From an uncultured Neglectibacter sp. (lineage in GTDB: Bacteria > Bacillota > Clostridia > Oscillospirales > Acutalibacteraceae), in assembly GCA_947647615.1 (NCBI GenBank), contig CANSKS010000029.1:1-35917 (forward strand): a DNA stretch of 35,917 nucleotides. Reading direction: 5' to 3'. The position numbers and the translations under genes are program-made. How positions within the stretch are numbered: position 1 is the first letter of the stretch; every line of letters starts with the position of its first letter. Shown piece after piece: positions 15,909 through 24,433 of this stretch. The notes under the pieces were generated by a model that saw only the letters and a list, made by a program, of their open reading frames with translations, searched no databases and was not told where the DNA came from.

Positions 15909-16709
15909 TTATGCGTTCAGATAAAGGACGGTTCTGTCGATCGTGTTGATCTGGTTCATATCGATCTGAAGCTCGCCTTCGGCCGTTTGAAGAATATCCA
16001 AAGAAATGCTGACCGGAGTATTGTAGGAAATAGCCCCGGCCTCCTTTTCACAAAAAGCGATGACCTTATCGACAAAGAGTTCTTTTGGGTCTACCTGCTT
16101 CACCGGCGCCGCAGGCATAGGCGTCGCAATAGGCTCCGGTTCTTCCTCCTCATCATATTCATCATATTCATCGTATTCACCGTACTCGTCATACTCGTCG
16201 TCCCCTTCTTCCTCCGGTTCCTTCGAGCTCTCTTCTGCCTCCCGGTTCGCCGCGGCAGCTTCCGCTTCGGCCTCTGTCTTCAATTTTTCCAGGTCCGCAG
16301 AACGGCCGTTGAAGTTGGTGATGGGGGAAATTTCCACCTCCAGGTAATAGCCCTCTTCCGTGCGCCGTTCCTCTTTCACTGTATATTTGGCCTGGCGGTA
16401 AACAGACTGCATCACCTGCCGCAGCTTCGTCATCTGCTCTTCCGACGGGGAAATCCCATAGGTATTGCAGAACACTACCGAAGCGTTTTCTATGGTATCG
16501 GCATTGTTTTGCCGGGCGCCCTCCCGGGTGGAGGCTGTAATAGCAATGAAGTCTTCATCTTTTTGCAAATAGCTGCTGTCCAGAAATGCCTTCACATAAC
16601 TGGACACATCGTAATCGTCAAATCCTGGCAAAGGAAGCGTGCAGGCAGAAAACGACGACGCTACCAGCAAGGCAGACACCAAAAGCAAAAATCTTTTTTT
16701 CAAATTCAT
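15909..16709 (-). CDS. Putative lipoprotein with acidic Asp-Glu-Tyr repeats
   Basis: The 266-residue product has a lipoprotein signal peptide (MNLKKR then a hydrophobic run) ending in a lipobox FSAC with Cys23 as the lipidation site. Residues ~25-130 form a conserved-looking domain I do not recognise. The middle is a very acidic linker with five to six DEY-type triplet repeats encoded by 9-base units (16150-16203), followed by a Pro-rich hinge and a ~75-residue C-terminal domain. ATG 16709 is chosen over 16739 because the signal peptide begins there and AAGGATGG precedes it. It lies between secA and the cell-wall genes; function unknown. Confidence 0.75.
   Translation of the reverse strand: MNLKKRFLLLVSALLVASSFSACTLPLPGFDDYDVSSYVKAFLDSSYLQKDEDFIAITASTREGARQNNADTIENASVVFCNTYGISPSEEQMTKLRQVMQSVYRQAKYTVKEERRTEEGYYLEVEISPITNFNGRSADLEKLKTEAEAEAAAANREAEESSKEPEEEGDDEYDEYGEYDEYDEYDEEEEPEPIATPMPAAPVKQVDPKELFVDKVIAFCEKEAGAISYNTPVSISLDILQTAEGELQIDMNQINTIDRTVLYLNA
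16150..16203. repeat. 9-base tandem repeats in lipoprotein gene
   Basis: Six degenerate 9-base units (TCATCATAT-like on the plus strand) run head to tail and encode DEYDEYGEYDEYDEYDE on the minus strand. The first two units are identical. The tract can change length by slippage in whole units without shifting the frame. Confidence 0.8.
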
Positions 16710-16793
16710 CCTTGAACCATCCTTCTCTACCGTTTCCACAGAAAATTTTCCGGCTTCTCAATCTTAAAATAACAGCACAGAACAAAAGGGTTC

Positions 16794-19544
16794 TCATTCG
16801 TTCCGGCCACAGCACTTTTTATATTTCAAGCCGCTGCCGCAGGGACAAGGGTCATTCCTGCCGGGCTTTTTCGCCTTTTGTATGGGTTGTTTTTTCACAG
16901 TGTGGTCACCGGCCGTACCTGCGGAAGTCTCCTTTGCCACCGCTTCCCGCTTAGGGGCCTCCTTGGTCCGCAGCCGCACTGTGAGCACCATTTTGGCCGT
17001 TTTTTCCCGGATGGCGTCGATCATGGCGTCAAACATATCGGAGCCTTCCATGCGGTAAGCCACCACAGGATCCTGCTGGGCATAGGCCCGCAGCCGTATG
17101 CCATCCTGGAGCTGTTCCATCGCGTCGATATGGTCCATCCATTCCTGGTCCACATTGCGGAGCAGCACTACCCGCTCTACTTCTCGCATCGTCGGCGGAG
17201 TGAACTGCTCTTCCTGGCGTTCATACAGGGCTCGCGCCTTTTCCTGAAGCTGTGAGATCACATATTCCGGCTCCAGCTCTTCCAGCTGAGAACGGGTAAA
17301 TTTCAGATCTTCTTCCCCAATAAGCCAGCCCATGTAATGTTCCCGCAGGCCGGCCATGTCCCAATCGTCATGGGGGGCTTCCCGGGGAAGGAACAGCGCC
17401 ACATTGGCTTCGATGGCGCCCTCTATCATCCGCATGATCTGTTCCTTCATGTCCGCGCCGTCCAATACCTGATCCCGTTGGCTGTATATCTTTGCCCGCT
17501 GCAAATTCATTACGTCGTCGTATTGCAGCACGTTTTTCCGAATGCCGAAGTTCCGGCTTTCCACCTTGCGCTGGGCGTTTTCTATGGAACCAGACACCAT
17601 TCCGGCCTCGATAGGGGTATCGTCATCGATCTTCATGCGGTCCATGAGAGCCTGTATTTTTTCTCCGCCGAACAGCCGCATCAAGTCGTCTTCCAAGGAA
17701 ATGTAAAACCGGCTTTTGCCCGGGTCGCCCTGGCGTCCGGCACGTCCTCGCAGCTGGTTATCGATCCGGCGGGATTCGTGGCGTTCGGTTCCAATAATGT
17801 AAAGGCCGCCCAGGGCCTTCACCTCTTCCGCCTCCGGCGCGATCTGTTCTCTATATTTCTGGTTCAGTTGGGAAAAGGTTTCCCTAGCTTTTAAAATCTC
17901 CTCATCTTCGGTATGGCTATAGGCGGTAGCTTCTACCAGCTGCTCCTCGGAAAAGCCCATTTTCCGCATTTCTGCCTTGGCCATAAATTCCGCGTTGCCG
18001 CCCAATAAAATATCGGTTCCGCGGCCCGCCATGTTGGTGGCAATGGTAACGGCTCCCTTACGGCCTGCCTGCGCTACGATTTGGGCCTCCTTTTCGTGGA
18101 ATTTGGCATTTAATACTTCATGCTTTACGCCCCGCTGCTTCAACATTTTGCTGAGCAATTCCGACTTTTCAATGGTAATAGTACCCACCAATACAGGCTG
18201 CCCCTTTTGGTGGTGCTCTACAATATCTTCGATCACGGCCCGGTATTTGGCAGGCGTCGTTTTATATACCACATCGGGGCAATCTTCCCGTATCATAGGC
18301 CGGTTGGTGGGAATTTCCACCACATCTAACTTATATATTTCGGAGAATTCCTCTTCCTCTGTGAGAGCGGTACCGGTCATACCGGAAAGCTTTTCGTACA
18401 AGCGAAAATAGTTCTGGAAGGTTATGGTAGCCAAGGTCCTGCTTTCCCGGGCTACTTCTACCCCCTCCTTGGCCTCAATGGCCTGGTGCAGGCCCTCGTT
18501 ATAACGGCGGCCATACATCAGGCGGCCCGTGAATTCGTCTACAATAATCACTTCGCCGTCTTTTACCACATAATCCTGGTCCCGGTGCATAATGCCCCAG
18601 GCACGGATAGCCTGGTTCACATGGTGCTGGATAGCGATGTTGTCGGAATCTGTCAAGTTTTCCAGGCCAAAGAATTCCTCGGCCTTTTTTACGCCCCGGC
18701 GGGTGAGGGAGCAAGTCTTGCGCTTTTCATTGATGATGTAATCGTATTCCTGGTAGAGCTCGTCGTTATCTTCCTTTTCATCGGTCTCCTTTACCCGCAC
18801 AGGCTTTAACGTGCGGGCAAAGGAGTTCGCCCGCGCGTACAAGTCGGAAGATTTGTCCCCCTGGCCAGAAATGATCAAGGGAGTGCGGGCTTCATCGATG
18901 AGAATAGAGTCCACTTCGTCCACTATGGCATAGGAATGGCCCCGCTGGACTTTGTTTTCTTTATAGATCACCATATTGTCCCGCAAATAATCAAAGCCCA
19001 TTTCGTTATTGGTGCCATAGGTGATATCGCAGGCATAGGCCGCCTTTTTCTCTTTGGAGTTCATACCTGTCAGAGCAAGGCCCACGGTAAGGCCCAAGAA
19101 GTTAAATACCCGAGCCATCATTTCTCCCTGGTATTTAGCCAAATATTCGTTTACCGTCACCACATGGACGCCTTTTCCGGAAAGGGCGTTCAAATAGGCA
19201 GGCTGAGCCAGCGTAAAGGTTTTTCCTTCGCCGGTCTTCATTTCCGCAATACGCCCCTGGTGCAAAATAATGCCGCCCTGCACCTGCACGGGAAACAGGC
19301 GAATGGAAAGTACCCGATCCATAGCCTCCCGGCAAGCGGCAAAAGCCTCGGGAAGAATATCATCCAGGCTTTTTCCGTTTTTCAAGCATTCCTTCAAACG
19401 AGGAGTCTCACCCTTTAACTCCTCATCGCTCATCGTCTTATATTTTTCCTCCAGCCCCAGCACTGCGTCTACCTGGCTCTGGATGCGCTTGAGCTCCCGC
19501 TTACTATAGTTGCCGAACAACTTTGCCAAAATATTGTTTGCCAT
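16794..19544 (-). CDS. secA: Preprotein translocase ATPase SecA
   Basis: The 916-residue motor drives proteins through SecYEG using ATP. Visible landmarks are the start [12 protein letters not shown], Walker A MKTGEGKT near residue 100, the [15 protein letters not shown]alker B region near 210, [29 protein letters not shown] near 500, [13 protein letters not shown], and a C-terminal zinc-binding SEC-C motif [15 protein letters not shown]. The length is a little above the typical 840 of Bacillus. ATG 19544 is preceded by AGGAAG; the earlier ATG at 19583 would add non-conserved residues. It has a TTGCAT-18-TATAAT promoter at 19658-19687. The lipoprotein gene follows within 85 bases with no clear terminator. 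Confidence 0.97.
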   Translation of the reverse strand: MANNILAKLFGNYSKRELKRIQSQVDAVLGLEEKYKTMSDEELKGETPRLKECLKNGKSLDDILPEAFAACREAMDRVLSIRLFPVQVQGGIILHQGRIAEMKTGEGKTFTLAQPAYLNALSGKGVHVVTVNEYLAKYQGEMMARVFNFLGLTVGLALTGMNSKEKKAAYACDITYGTNNEMGFDYLRDNMVIYKENKVQRGHSYAIVDEVDSILIDEARTPLIISGQGDKSSDLYARANSFARTLKPVRVKETDEKEDNDELYQEYDYIINEKRKTCSLTRRGVKKAEEFFGLENLTDSDNIAIQHHVNQAIRAWGIMHRDQDYVVKDGEVIIVDEFTGRLMYGRRYNEGLHQAIEAKEGVEVARESRTLATITFQNYFRLYEKLSGMTGTALTEEEEFSEIYKLDVVEIPTNRPMIREDCPDVVYKTTPAKYRAVIEDIVEHHQKGQPVLVGTITIEKSELLSKMLKQRGVKHEVLNAKFHEKEAQIVAQAGRKGAVTIATNMAGRGTDILLGGNAEFMAKAEMRKMGFSEEQLVEATAYSHTEDEEILKARETFSQLNQKYREQIAPEAEEVKALGGLYIIGTERHESRRIDNQLRGRAGRQGDPGKSRFYISLEDDLMRLFGGEKIQALMDRMKIDDDTPIEAGMVSGSIENAQRKVESRNFGIRKNVLQYDDVMNLQRAKIYSQRDQVLDGADMKEQIMRMIEGAIEANVALFLPREAPHDDWDMAGLREHYMGWLIGEEDLKFTRSQLEELEPEYVISQLQEKARALYERQEEQFTPPTMREVERVVLLRNVDQEWMDHIDAMEQLQDGIRLRAYAQQDPVVAYRMEGSDMFDAMIDAIREKTAKMVLTVRLRTKEAPKREAVAKETSAGTAGDHTVKKQPIQKAKKPGRNDPCPCGSGLKYKKCCGRNE

Positions 19545-19657
19545 AGGTTTCTTCCTGCCCTTCCATCGGCCAAGGGAATGCACACGAGGCTTTTTCCCTG
19601 CCGTCTTCCAATAGCTTTTTAACCATTGAATCGCTTTAAAAAATATGAATTCAGGCT

Positions 19658-19687
19658 ATTATAGCACGTTTTCCACCGCAAATGCAA
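19658..19687 (-). promoter_or_regulatory. Promoter of secA
   Basis: On the minus strand TTGCAT (19687-19682), an 18-base spacer and TATAAT (19663-19658). The start is near 19651, giving a leader of about 105 bases to the ATG at 19544. No structured RNA element is recognised in that leader. Confidence 0.65.
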
Positions 19688-19750
19688 CTAAAGCCATACT
19701 TTGTTTACATTTCAGGAGAAACCGGCCGGAAAGAAGTTTTCATAAAGATA

Positions 19751-19779
19751 TTGATTCCTCTGTCCTCAGCCGTTATACT
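19751..19779 (+). promoter_or_regulatory. Promoter of ROK glucokinase gene
   Basis: TTGATT (19751-19756), 17 bases, TATACT (19774-19779). Transcription would start near 19786, about 77 bases before the ATG at 19863. It is divergent from the secA promoter about 70 bases away. Confidence 0.65.
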
Positions 19780-19862
19780 ATGATTTATCATTGCTTTTTA
19801 AAAAGGAGCTTCGGCTTGCAGAACGGCGCTCGCCTTTCGGGTGAGTAAAAGGAGGATATTTT

Positions 19863-20810
19863 ATGAGACATTGTATTGGCGTCGACATGGGAGGCACCAC
19901 AATTAAATTTGGCATTTTTTCCGAAGAGGGGAAGCTGCTGGGAAAATCCGAAATTCCCACTCGCTGGCAACAAGGGAAAGACACCGTCCTGCAGGAGATT
20001 GCAGCAGAGGTCCGAAGGCTGGCAATCCAATTTTCTCTCTCTCTTCCCCAATGCGGCATAGGCTTTGGTATTCCCGGCCCTGTCAATGAGAAAGGCTATG
20101 CCGGCGCCCTGGTCAATTTGAACATGTACGATTTTTTCCCGGGCTGTGAGCTTTCCGCCCTGCTGGATGGGATTCCTGTAGCAGCCGCCAACGACGCCAA
20201 CATCGCCGCCTTAGGGGAAATGTGGCAGGGCGGTGGAAAAGGCTACCAGAGCCTGTTGTTCGTAGCCCTTGGCACCGGTGTGGGAGGCGGTGTAGTGTTA
20301 GATGGAAAAATCCTGCCGGGGGCCCGGGGCCTGGCGGGAGAGATCGGCCATATTTGGGTTAACCCGGAGGAACCGGAGCTTTGCAGCTGTGGTGGCCGGG
20401 GCTGCCTAAACCAAATTGCTTCGGCTACCGGCATAGTTCTCAACGCGAAACGGTTTCTAGAAAAAAGCTCGGAGCCCAGCAGCCTTTCCAAAATCGCCGA
20501 ACTGACGGCAAAAGATGTACTGGACGCTGCCAAAGCCGGAGATGCTGTGGCCGTACAAACTGTGGATTACTGCATGGGTTTTCTGGGGAAAATGATTGCC
20601 GACGTCTCTTATGTGATCGATCCCCAGGCCGTTGTGATTGGCGGAGGCCTTTCCAAAGCCGGGCAATATTTATTGGATGTGATCTTCGACCATTACCGGC
20701 GCTACCCTAAGCTTCAAAAAGAGCTGTGCGATTTTCGCCTTGCCCATCTGGGAGGCGACGCCGGTATTTATGGGGCGGCAAAGATGGCACTGGATCTTAT
20801 GACACCATGA
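19863..20810 (+). CDS. ROK-family glucokinase
   Basis: The 315-residue product phosphorylates glucose (or a related hexose) with ATP. It shows the N-terminal phosphate-binding GVDMGGTTIKFG (residues 6-17), catalytic ANDANIAALGE near residue 102, ALGTGVGGGVV (P-loop 2) near 136, and the ROK zinc site H..CSCGGRGC near 175. Length and motif order match GlcK of Firmicutes. AAAGGAGG lies 7 bases before the ATG. The M24-like gene starts 34 bases downstream and is likely in the same transcript. Together with pfkA and hprK in this window it places glycolysis genes close together, though not in one operon. Confidence 0.92.
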   Translation: MRHCIGVDMGGTTIKFGIFSEEGKLLGKSEIPTRWQQGKDTVLQEIAAEVRRLAIQFSLSLPQCGIGFGIPGPVNEKGYAGALVNLNMYDFFPGCELSALLDGIPVAAANDANIAALGEMWQGGGKGYQSLLFVALGTGVGGGVVLDGKILPGARGLAGEIGHIWVNPEEPELCSCGGRGCLNQIASATGIVLNAKRFLEKSSEPSSLSKIAELTAKDVLDAAKAGDAVAVQTVDYCMGFLGKMIADVSYVIDPQAVVIGGGLSKAGQYLLDVIFDHYRRYPKLQKELCDFRLAHLGGDAGIYGAAKMALDLMTP

Positions 20811-20844
20811 AAGGGCGGTATTTGGTATAAACAGCCTATACCTT

Positions 20845-22284
20845 ATGGCATTAAAAACTATGGAACAGAAAAATATTGTATACCGGAGGGTTACGCCTCC
20901 CCAAAAGGATTGCGGTTTTCCCCTCCCTCTTACCGATGAAACCATGGTCCAGCGCAAGGAAAAGGTGCTTTCCCGCATGCGCCTTTCGGGGCTGGACTGT
21001 CTGGTTATTTACGATGATGTGGAGCACGGGAACAACTTCATGTATTTAACCGGGTTTTTTACCCGGTTCGAGGAAGCGCTACTGATTTTACATGCCGACG
21101 GCACGGCCTTTCTCCTGCTTGGAAACGAAAATTTAAACAAAGGGGAAAAGTCACGGCTAAAGGCTTCTCCTCTGCATGTTTCCCTGTTTTCTCTTCCCAA
21201 CCAGCCCCAGCGTACCGAAAAAGGCTTAACGGAGCTGCTGCGGGAAGCCGGAATTGTCCCGGGGAAAAAGACCGGACTGGTAGGCTGGAAGCTTTTCACC
21301 AGCACAGCGGAAGGCGCCACTCACACGTTTGACCTTCCATCCTTTATGGTAGACGCCCTCCGGGAAATTACCGGCGGTTCCGCTTTCCTATACAATGCCA
21401 CTTCTCTTTTCGTTGGAGCGGAAGGCGTGCGCACCACCAACAATGCCAACGAGATCGCCCATTATGAATATGGCGCGGCTCTGGCTTCCGACTGCATGCT
21501 GGACGCTATGGACAAGCTGGAAGAGGGCGTCACCGAATTGGAGCTGGGCGATGCCCTGAGGCGTCAGGGACAGCATACCAGTGTTGTCACCATTGCCGCC
21601 AGCGGGCCTCGGTTTGTAAAGGCCAACATGTTCCCAACACAAAACCAAGTAAAACTCGGAGATCCGATTTCTCTCACTGTAGGGTATGCCGGCGGCTCTT
21701 CCAGCCGGGCAGGATATGCCGTTCATTGCCGGGAAGAGCTGCCCCAAAACTGCGGGGACTACCTGGAAAAGGCGGCAATCCCCTATTACCGCGCTTATGT
21801 ATCCTGGCTGGAGCATATTCGCATTGGCATGACCGGCGGCATACTGTTCGACGAAATAGAGGCTGTGCTCCCCAGAAGCGCCTACCACTGGAGCCTGTGC
21901 CCCGGCCACCTGGTAGCGGAAGAGGAATGGCTCTGTTCTCCTATTTACGAGAACTCCCAGGAACTCCTGCGCAGTGGCATGATTTTCCAGATTGATATTA
22001 TCCCCTCTCTCCCGGGGTATAGAGGCGTCTGCGCAGAAAGCACCGTGGTGCTGGCCGACGAGGCCTTGAAGACAGAGCTCGGCCAACAATATCCCCAGCT
22101 TTATGCCAAAATGCAAAACCGCGTCCGGTATTTGCGGGAAGAATTGGAAATTGAGCTTTCGGAGGATGTGCTCCCCATGTGCAGCACCGTAGGCTATTTG
22201 CGGCCCTATTTGCTGAACAAGGAATACGCCTTGGCCATGGAGGCTAACTCCAAAGCCCGCCTGGAAAACAGGGAGGCCACATAA
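20845..22284 (+). CDS. M24 (creatinase/aminopeptidase P) fold protein, probably inactive
   Basis: The 479-residue protein has a creatinase-like N-terminal domain (residues ~30-190, with DCLVIYDDVEHGNNFMYLTGF) and a pita-bread C-terminal domain. Active M24 enzymes bind two metals through D, D, H, E, E. Here the first Asp region reads LGDPISLTVGYAGG (no Asp at the usual site) and the second reads SSSRAGYAV instead of SD.TRT. A His (PGHLV) and the last Glu (VCAEST) remain. I infer loss of dinuclear catalysis, leaving a binding or different hydrolytic role. The start is uncertain: ATG 20845 or 20860, neither with a strong ribosome binding site. It is co-oriented with the glucokinase gene. Confidence 0.75.
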   Translation: MALKTMEQKNIVYRRVTPPQKDCGFPLPLTDETMVQRKEKVLSRMRLSGLDCLVIYDDVEHGNNFMYLTGFFTRFEEALLILHADGTAFLLLGNENLNKGEKSRLKASPLHVSLFSLPNQPQRTEKGLTELLREAGIVPGKKTGLVGWKLFTSTAEGATHTFDLPSFMVDALREITGGSAFLYNATSLFVGAEGVRTTNNANEIAHYEYGAALASDCMLDAMDKLEEGVTELELGDALRRQGQHTSVVTIAASGPRFVKANMFPTQNQVKLGDPISLTVGYAGGSSSRAGYAVHCREELPQNCGDYLEKAAIPYYRAYVSWLEHIRIGMTGGILFDEIEAVLPRSAYHWSLCPGHLVAEEEWLCSPIYENSQELLRSGMIFQIDIIPSLPGYRGVCAESTVVLADEALKTELGQQYPQLYAKMQNRVRYLREELEIELSEDVLPMCSTVGYLRPYLLNKEYALAMEANSKARLENREAT

Positions 22285-22748
22285 AACCATTTTTGATACT
22301 CTTACCTGCTCTTATCCCTTTAGCCGCCTACCGGCAGCCACACCGGGCAAGCCCCCCTTTTTTGAACGTCAGGAATGCCGGCGGCGCGGTAACAATATCA
22401 GAAACCTTGATGAAATTGGAAACCGGCCGTTACAAAGGGCAGAGAAAGCACCTTGCCTCCATGGGCTTTAGCCGCCCCGACCTTTCGATTTGTTCACCCA
22501 AACATCAAAAATCGAAAGGTCGGAATACAAAGGACAACCATCAATTTGTGGGAGTTTTACTCATGGTACATATAGGATCAGTTTATCGAGGTATCCGACG
22601 CGGTGGCCGATTCTTCAAGTGCAGTAATCCTTCCAAAAAATTTACTTTTTTGATTGCCTCTTGGTGTAATGATTTCTTAAATTACAAGCTTTGAATAAGA
22701 TAATGAAAATGAGCAGGTCTCTTACAATAGGTTTTCAGGCCACTTCAC
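22285..22748. other. Gene-poor region with a long inverted repeat
   Basis: This 464-base stretch lies between the M24-like gene and the ABC ATPase remnant. An open frame at 22293-22694 exists, but its composition is not protein-like, it spans the inverted repeat at 22477-22523, and it has no ribosome binding site. Apart from that repeat I see nothing functional. Together with the adjacent pseudogene it looks like decayed DNA. Confidence 0.5.
22477..22523. repeat. Perfect 15-bp inverted repeat
   Basis: CCGACCTTTCGATTT (22477-22491) is repeated inverted at 22509-22523 with a 17-base loop. No T-run follows on either strand. It may be the end of a lost mobile element or a hairpin that closes the glucokinase/M24 transcript. 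Confidence 0.75.
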
Positions 22749-23250
22749 CTAAATATCATACCATTTGGACTGCTCGCGATAAAGGCGGGCATATTCGCCG
22801 TTTTGGGCCATCAGCTGCTGGTGTGTGTGTGCCGTCCTCCACAATAGAACCCTCCTTGAAAACGACAATGCGTCCGGCAAGGGAGACCACTGAAATGCGG
22901 TGAGTAACAAACAGCACCGTTTTGTCCTGAGCCAGGCCGATATATTTTTGAAAAATCTCTGTTTCCGCCAGAAGGTACAGATTGTTGGTGGGTTCGTCCA
23001 GGATTATGAAGTCCCAGCCGCGGTACATGGCCCGGGCAATCGCCAGCTTCTGCCACTGCTCACCTGAAAGGTCGATACCGCCCACGTCCTTGCCGAGCAC
23101 CTCATTCTTTGGAAACGCCCAACCCTGCAAAGGCCAGCGCCTGGTCAATTTTGCTGATTTTCGAGGTGCAGTGTATCGCCAAGAAATACGTTCTCCTGAA
23201 CGAGATGCTATATCTTGCGTGTAATGTCGTTCTCTTTATGCAAGGATTAC
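22749..23250 (-). pseudogene. Remnant of an ABC exporter ATPase
   Basis: The best-preserved part (22770-23148) encodes an ABC signature IDLSGEQWQKLAIARAM, Walker B FIILDEPTNNL and switch His FVTHRIS. The Walker A half is missing. Upstream, recognisable pieces such as QENVFLGDTLHLENQ (near 23165-23215) sit in another frame with TAG and TGA stops, so frameshifts separate them. At the 3' end an AC-repeat run (22819-22831) causes a further shift: the natural ending GEYARLYREQSKWYDI with TAG at 22749 lies in a different frame from the signature. The original was likely a multidrug or bacteriocin exporter nucleotide-binding domain. No partner gene remains. Confidence 0.85.
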
Positions 23251-23280
23251 ATTTAAAAGTGGTCCCCTTCCCGGCCCCCT

Positions 23281-23322
23281 AAAAAGTAAAAAGGCCCCAG
23301 GCGTCGAAGAACACCCGGAGCC
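23281..23322 (-). terminator. Rho-independent terminator of pfkA
   Basis: On the minus strand a 12-bp stem with several G-U pairs (arms 23311-23322 and 23293-23304, 6-base loop) is followed by TTTTTACTTTTT. It lies 13 bases after the pfkA stop and ends the whole hprK-to-pfkA series. Confidence 0.85.
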
Positions 23323-23334
23323 CGCAAAGCTTTC

Positions 23335-24303
23335 TCAAATAGAAAGCTTTGCTGAAATACGATACAAGGTTTCGTCAAAGACACGAGGCATACTCAAAGC
23401 CTCGGTAATATCGTAATCTACGATATCCTCCCCTTTCATAGCCACCACACGATTGCCTATACCGTTGCGCAGCAAATCTACCGCATGGTAGCCCATCCGG
23501 CTGGCCACTACGCGGTCCCGCAAGGTGGGGGAACCGCCACGCTGGACATGACCCAAAACCGTGGCGCGGCTTTCGATGCCCGTTTCTTTTTGAATTCTTT
23601 CTGTAAGTTCCTGCGTATGTCCTACGCCTTCGGCCACTACGACAATGTAATGTTTCTTCCCTGTAGCCTGGGCAGCCTTCATTCTATCTACAATATCCTT
23701 CTGGAAATCGAAGGGTACCTCAGGGACCAACGTGGCAATAGCGCCGGTGGCAATACCGGTATTCAGAGCAATATCGCCACAGTGGCGGCCCATGACCTCC
23801 ACCACACTGCAACGGTCGTGAGATTCTGTGGTGTCACGAATACGGTCTATCATTTCCATAGCGGTGTTCATAGCCGTGTCATAACCGATGGTGTAATCGG
23901 TACAAGCGATGTCGTTATCGATGGTACCAGGGATTCCAATACAAGGCACCCCTGCCTCACAAAGGTCCCTAGCGCCTCGGAAGGAACCGTCACCGCCAAT
24001 TACCACTACGCCGTCGATCTGCTTCTCACGGCACGTGGCCGCCGCTTTCTGCACGCCTTCTGGCGTATTGAATTCCGGGCTGCGAGCGGTAAACAACGCT
24101 GTGCCGCCATGCTGCATGATGTTTGACACACTGCGCATGCTCATCTCTTCCAAATCTCCGTGAAGCAGGCCGTTATAGCCCCTTTTCACGCCATAGACCT
24201 TCATGCCGAAGGACAAGGCCGAACGTACTACTGCCCGAAACGCGGCATTCATGCCCGGAGCATCCCCGCCGCTTGTGAGCACTGCGATACATTTTGAACC
24301 CAT
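23335..24303 (-). CDS. pfkA: ATP-dependent 6-phosphofructokinase
   Basis: The 322-residue enzyme commits fructose-6-phosphate to glycolysis. Clear family marks are TSGGDAPGMNAA near residue 11, VIGGDGSFRGA near 100 (with the GGDGS that specifies ATP rather than pyrophosphate), PGTIDNDI near 125, EVMGRHCGD near 160 and GHVQRGGSP near 245. Bacterial PfkA is about 320 residues. ATG 24303 has GGAGGAAG 6 bases upstream. It follows dnaE with its own promoter in between (24364-24391) and ends at a strong terminator. The dnaE–pfkA order is common in Firmicutes. Confidence 0.97.
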   Translation of the reverse strand: MGSKCIAVLTSGGDAPGMNAAFRAVVRSALSFGMKVYGVKRGYNGLLHGDLEEMSMRSVSNIMQHGGTALFTARSPEFNTPEGVQKAAATCREKQIDGVVVIGGDGSFRGARDLCEAGVPCIGIPGTIDNDIACTDYTIGYDTAMNTAMEMIDRIRDTTESHDRCSVVEVMGRHCGDIALNTGIATGAIATLVPEVPFDFQKDIVDRMKAAQATGKKHYIVVVAEGVGHTQELTERIQKETGIESRATVLGHVQRGGSPTLRDRVVASRMGYHAVDLLRNGIGNRVVAMKGEDIVDYDITEALSMPRVFDETLYRISAKLSI

Positions 24304-24363
24304 AATCTCTTCCTCCAACCATATTCTTACCGGAAAACCCGGTGAAAAACAACATTAAAATTA

Positions 24364-24391
24364 TTATATCAAAGGCTGGAAATTTATCAAG
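24364..24391 (-). promoter_or_regulatory. Promoter of pfkA
   Basis: On the minus strand TTGATA (24391-24386), a 16-base spacer and a perfect TATAAT (24369-24364). The start is near 24357, giving a ~54-base leader that contains a small ACCGG/CCGGT hairpin. This allows pfkA to be made independently of the upstream dnaE transcript. Confidence 0.7.
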
Positions 24392-24433
24392 TGGTTTCCC
24401 GAGATTTCGGCTTTTAACCCAAAGATTTCTCCT

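Noticed and set aside
16060..16347. Ser/Tyr-rich plus-strand frame opposite the lipoprotein repeats
   Set aside because: It is the complement of the acidic repeat tract; the minus-strand gene has a signal peptide, lipobox and ribosome binding site.
22293..22694. 133-residue plus-strand open frame
   Set aside because: It spans the perfect inverted repeat, lacks a ribosome binding site and resembles no protein; judged to be decayed intergenic DNA.
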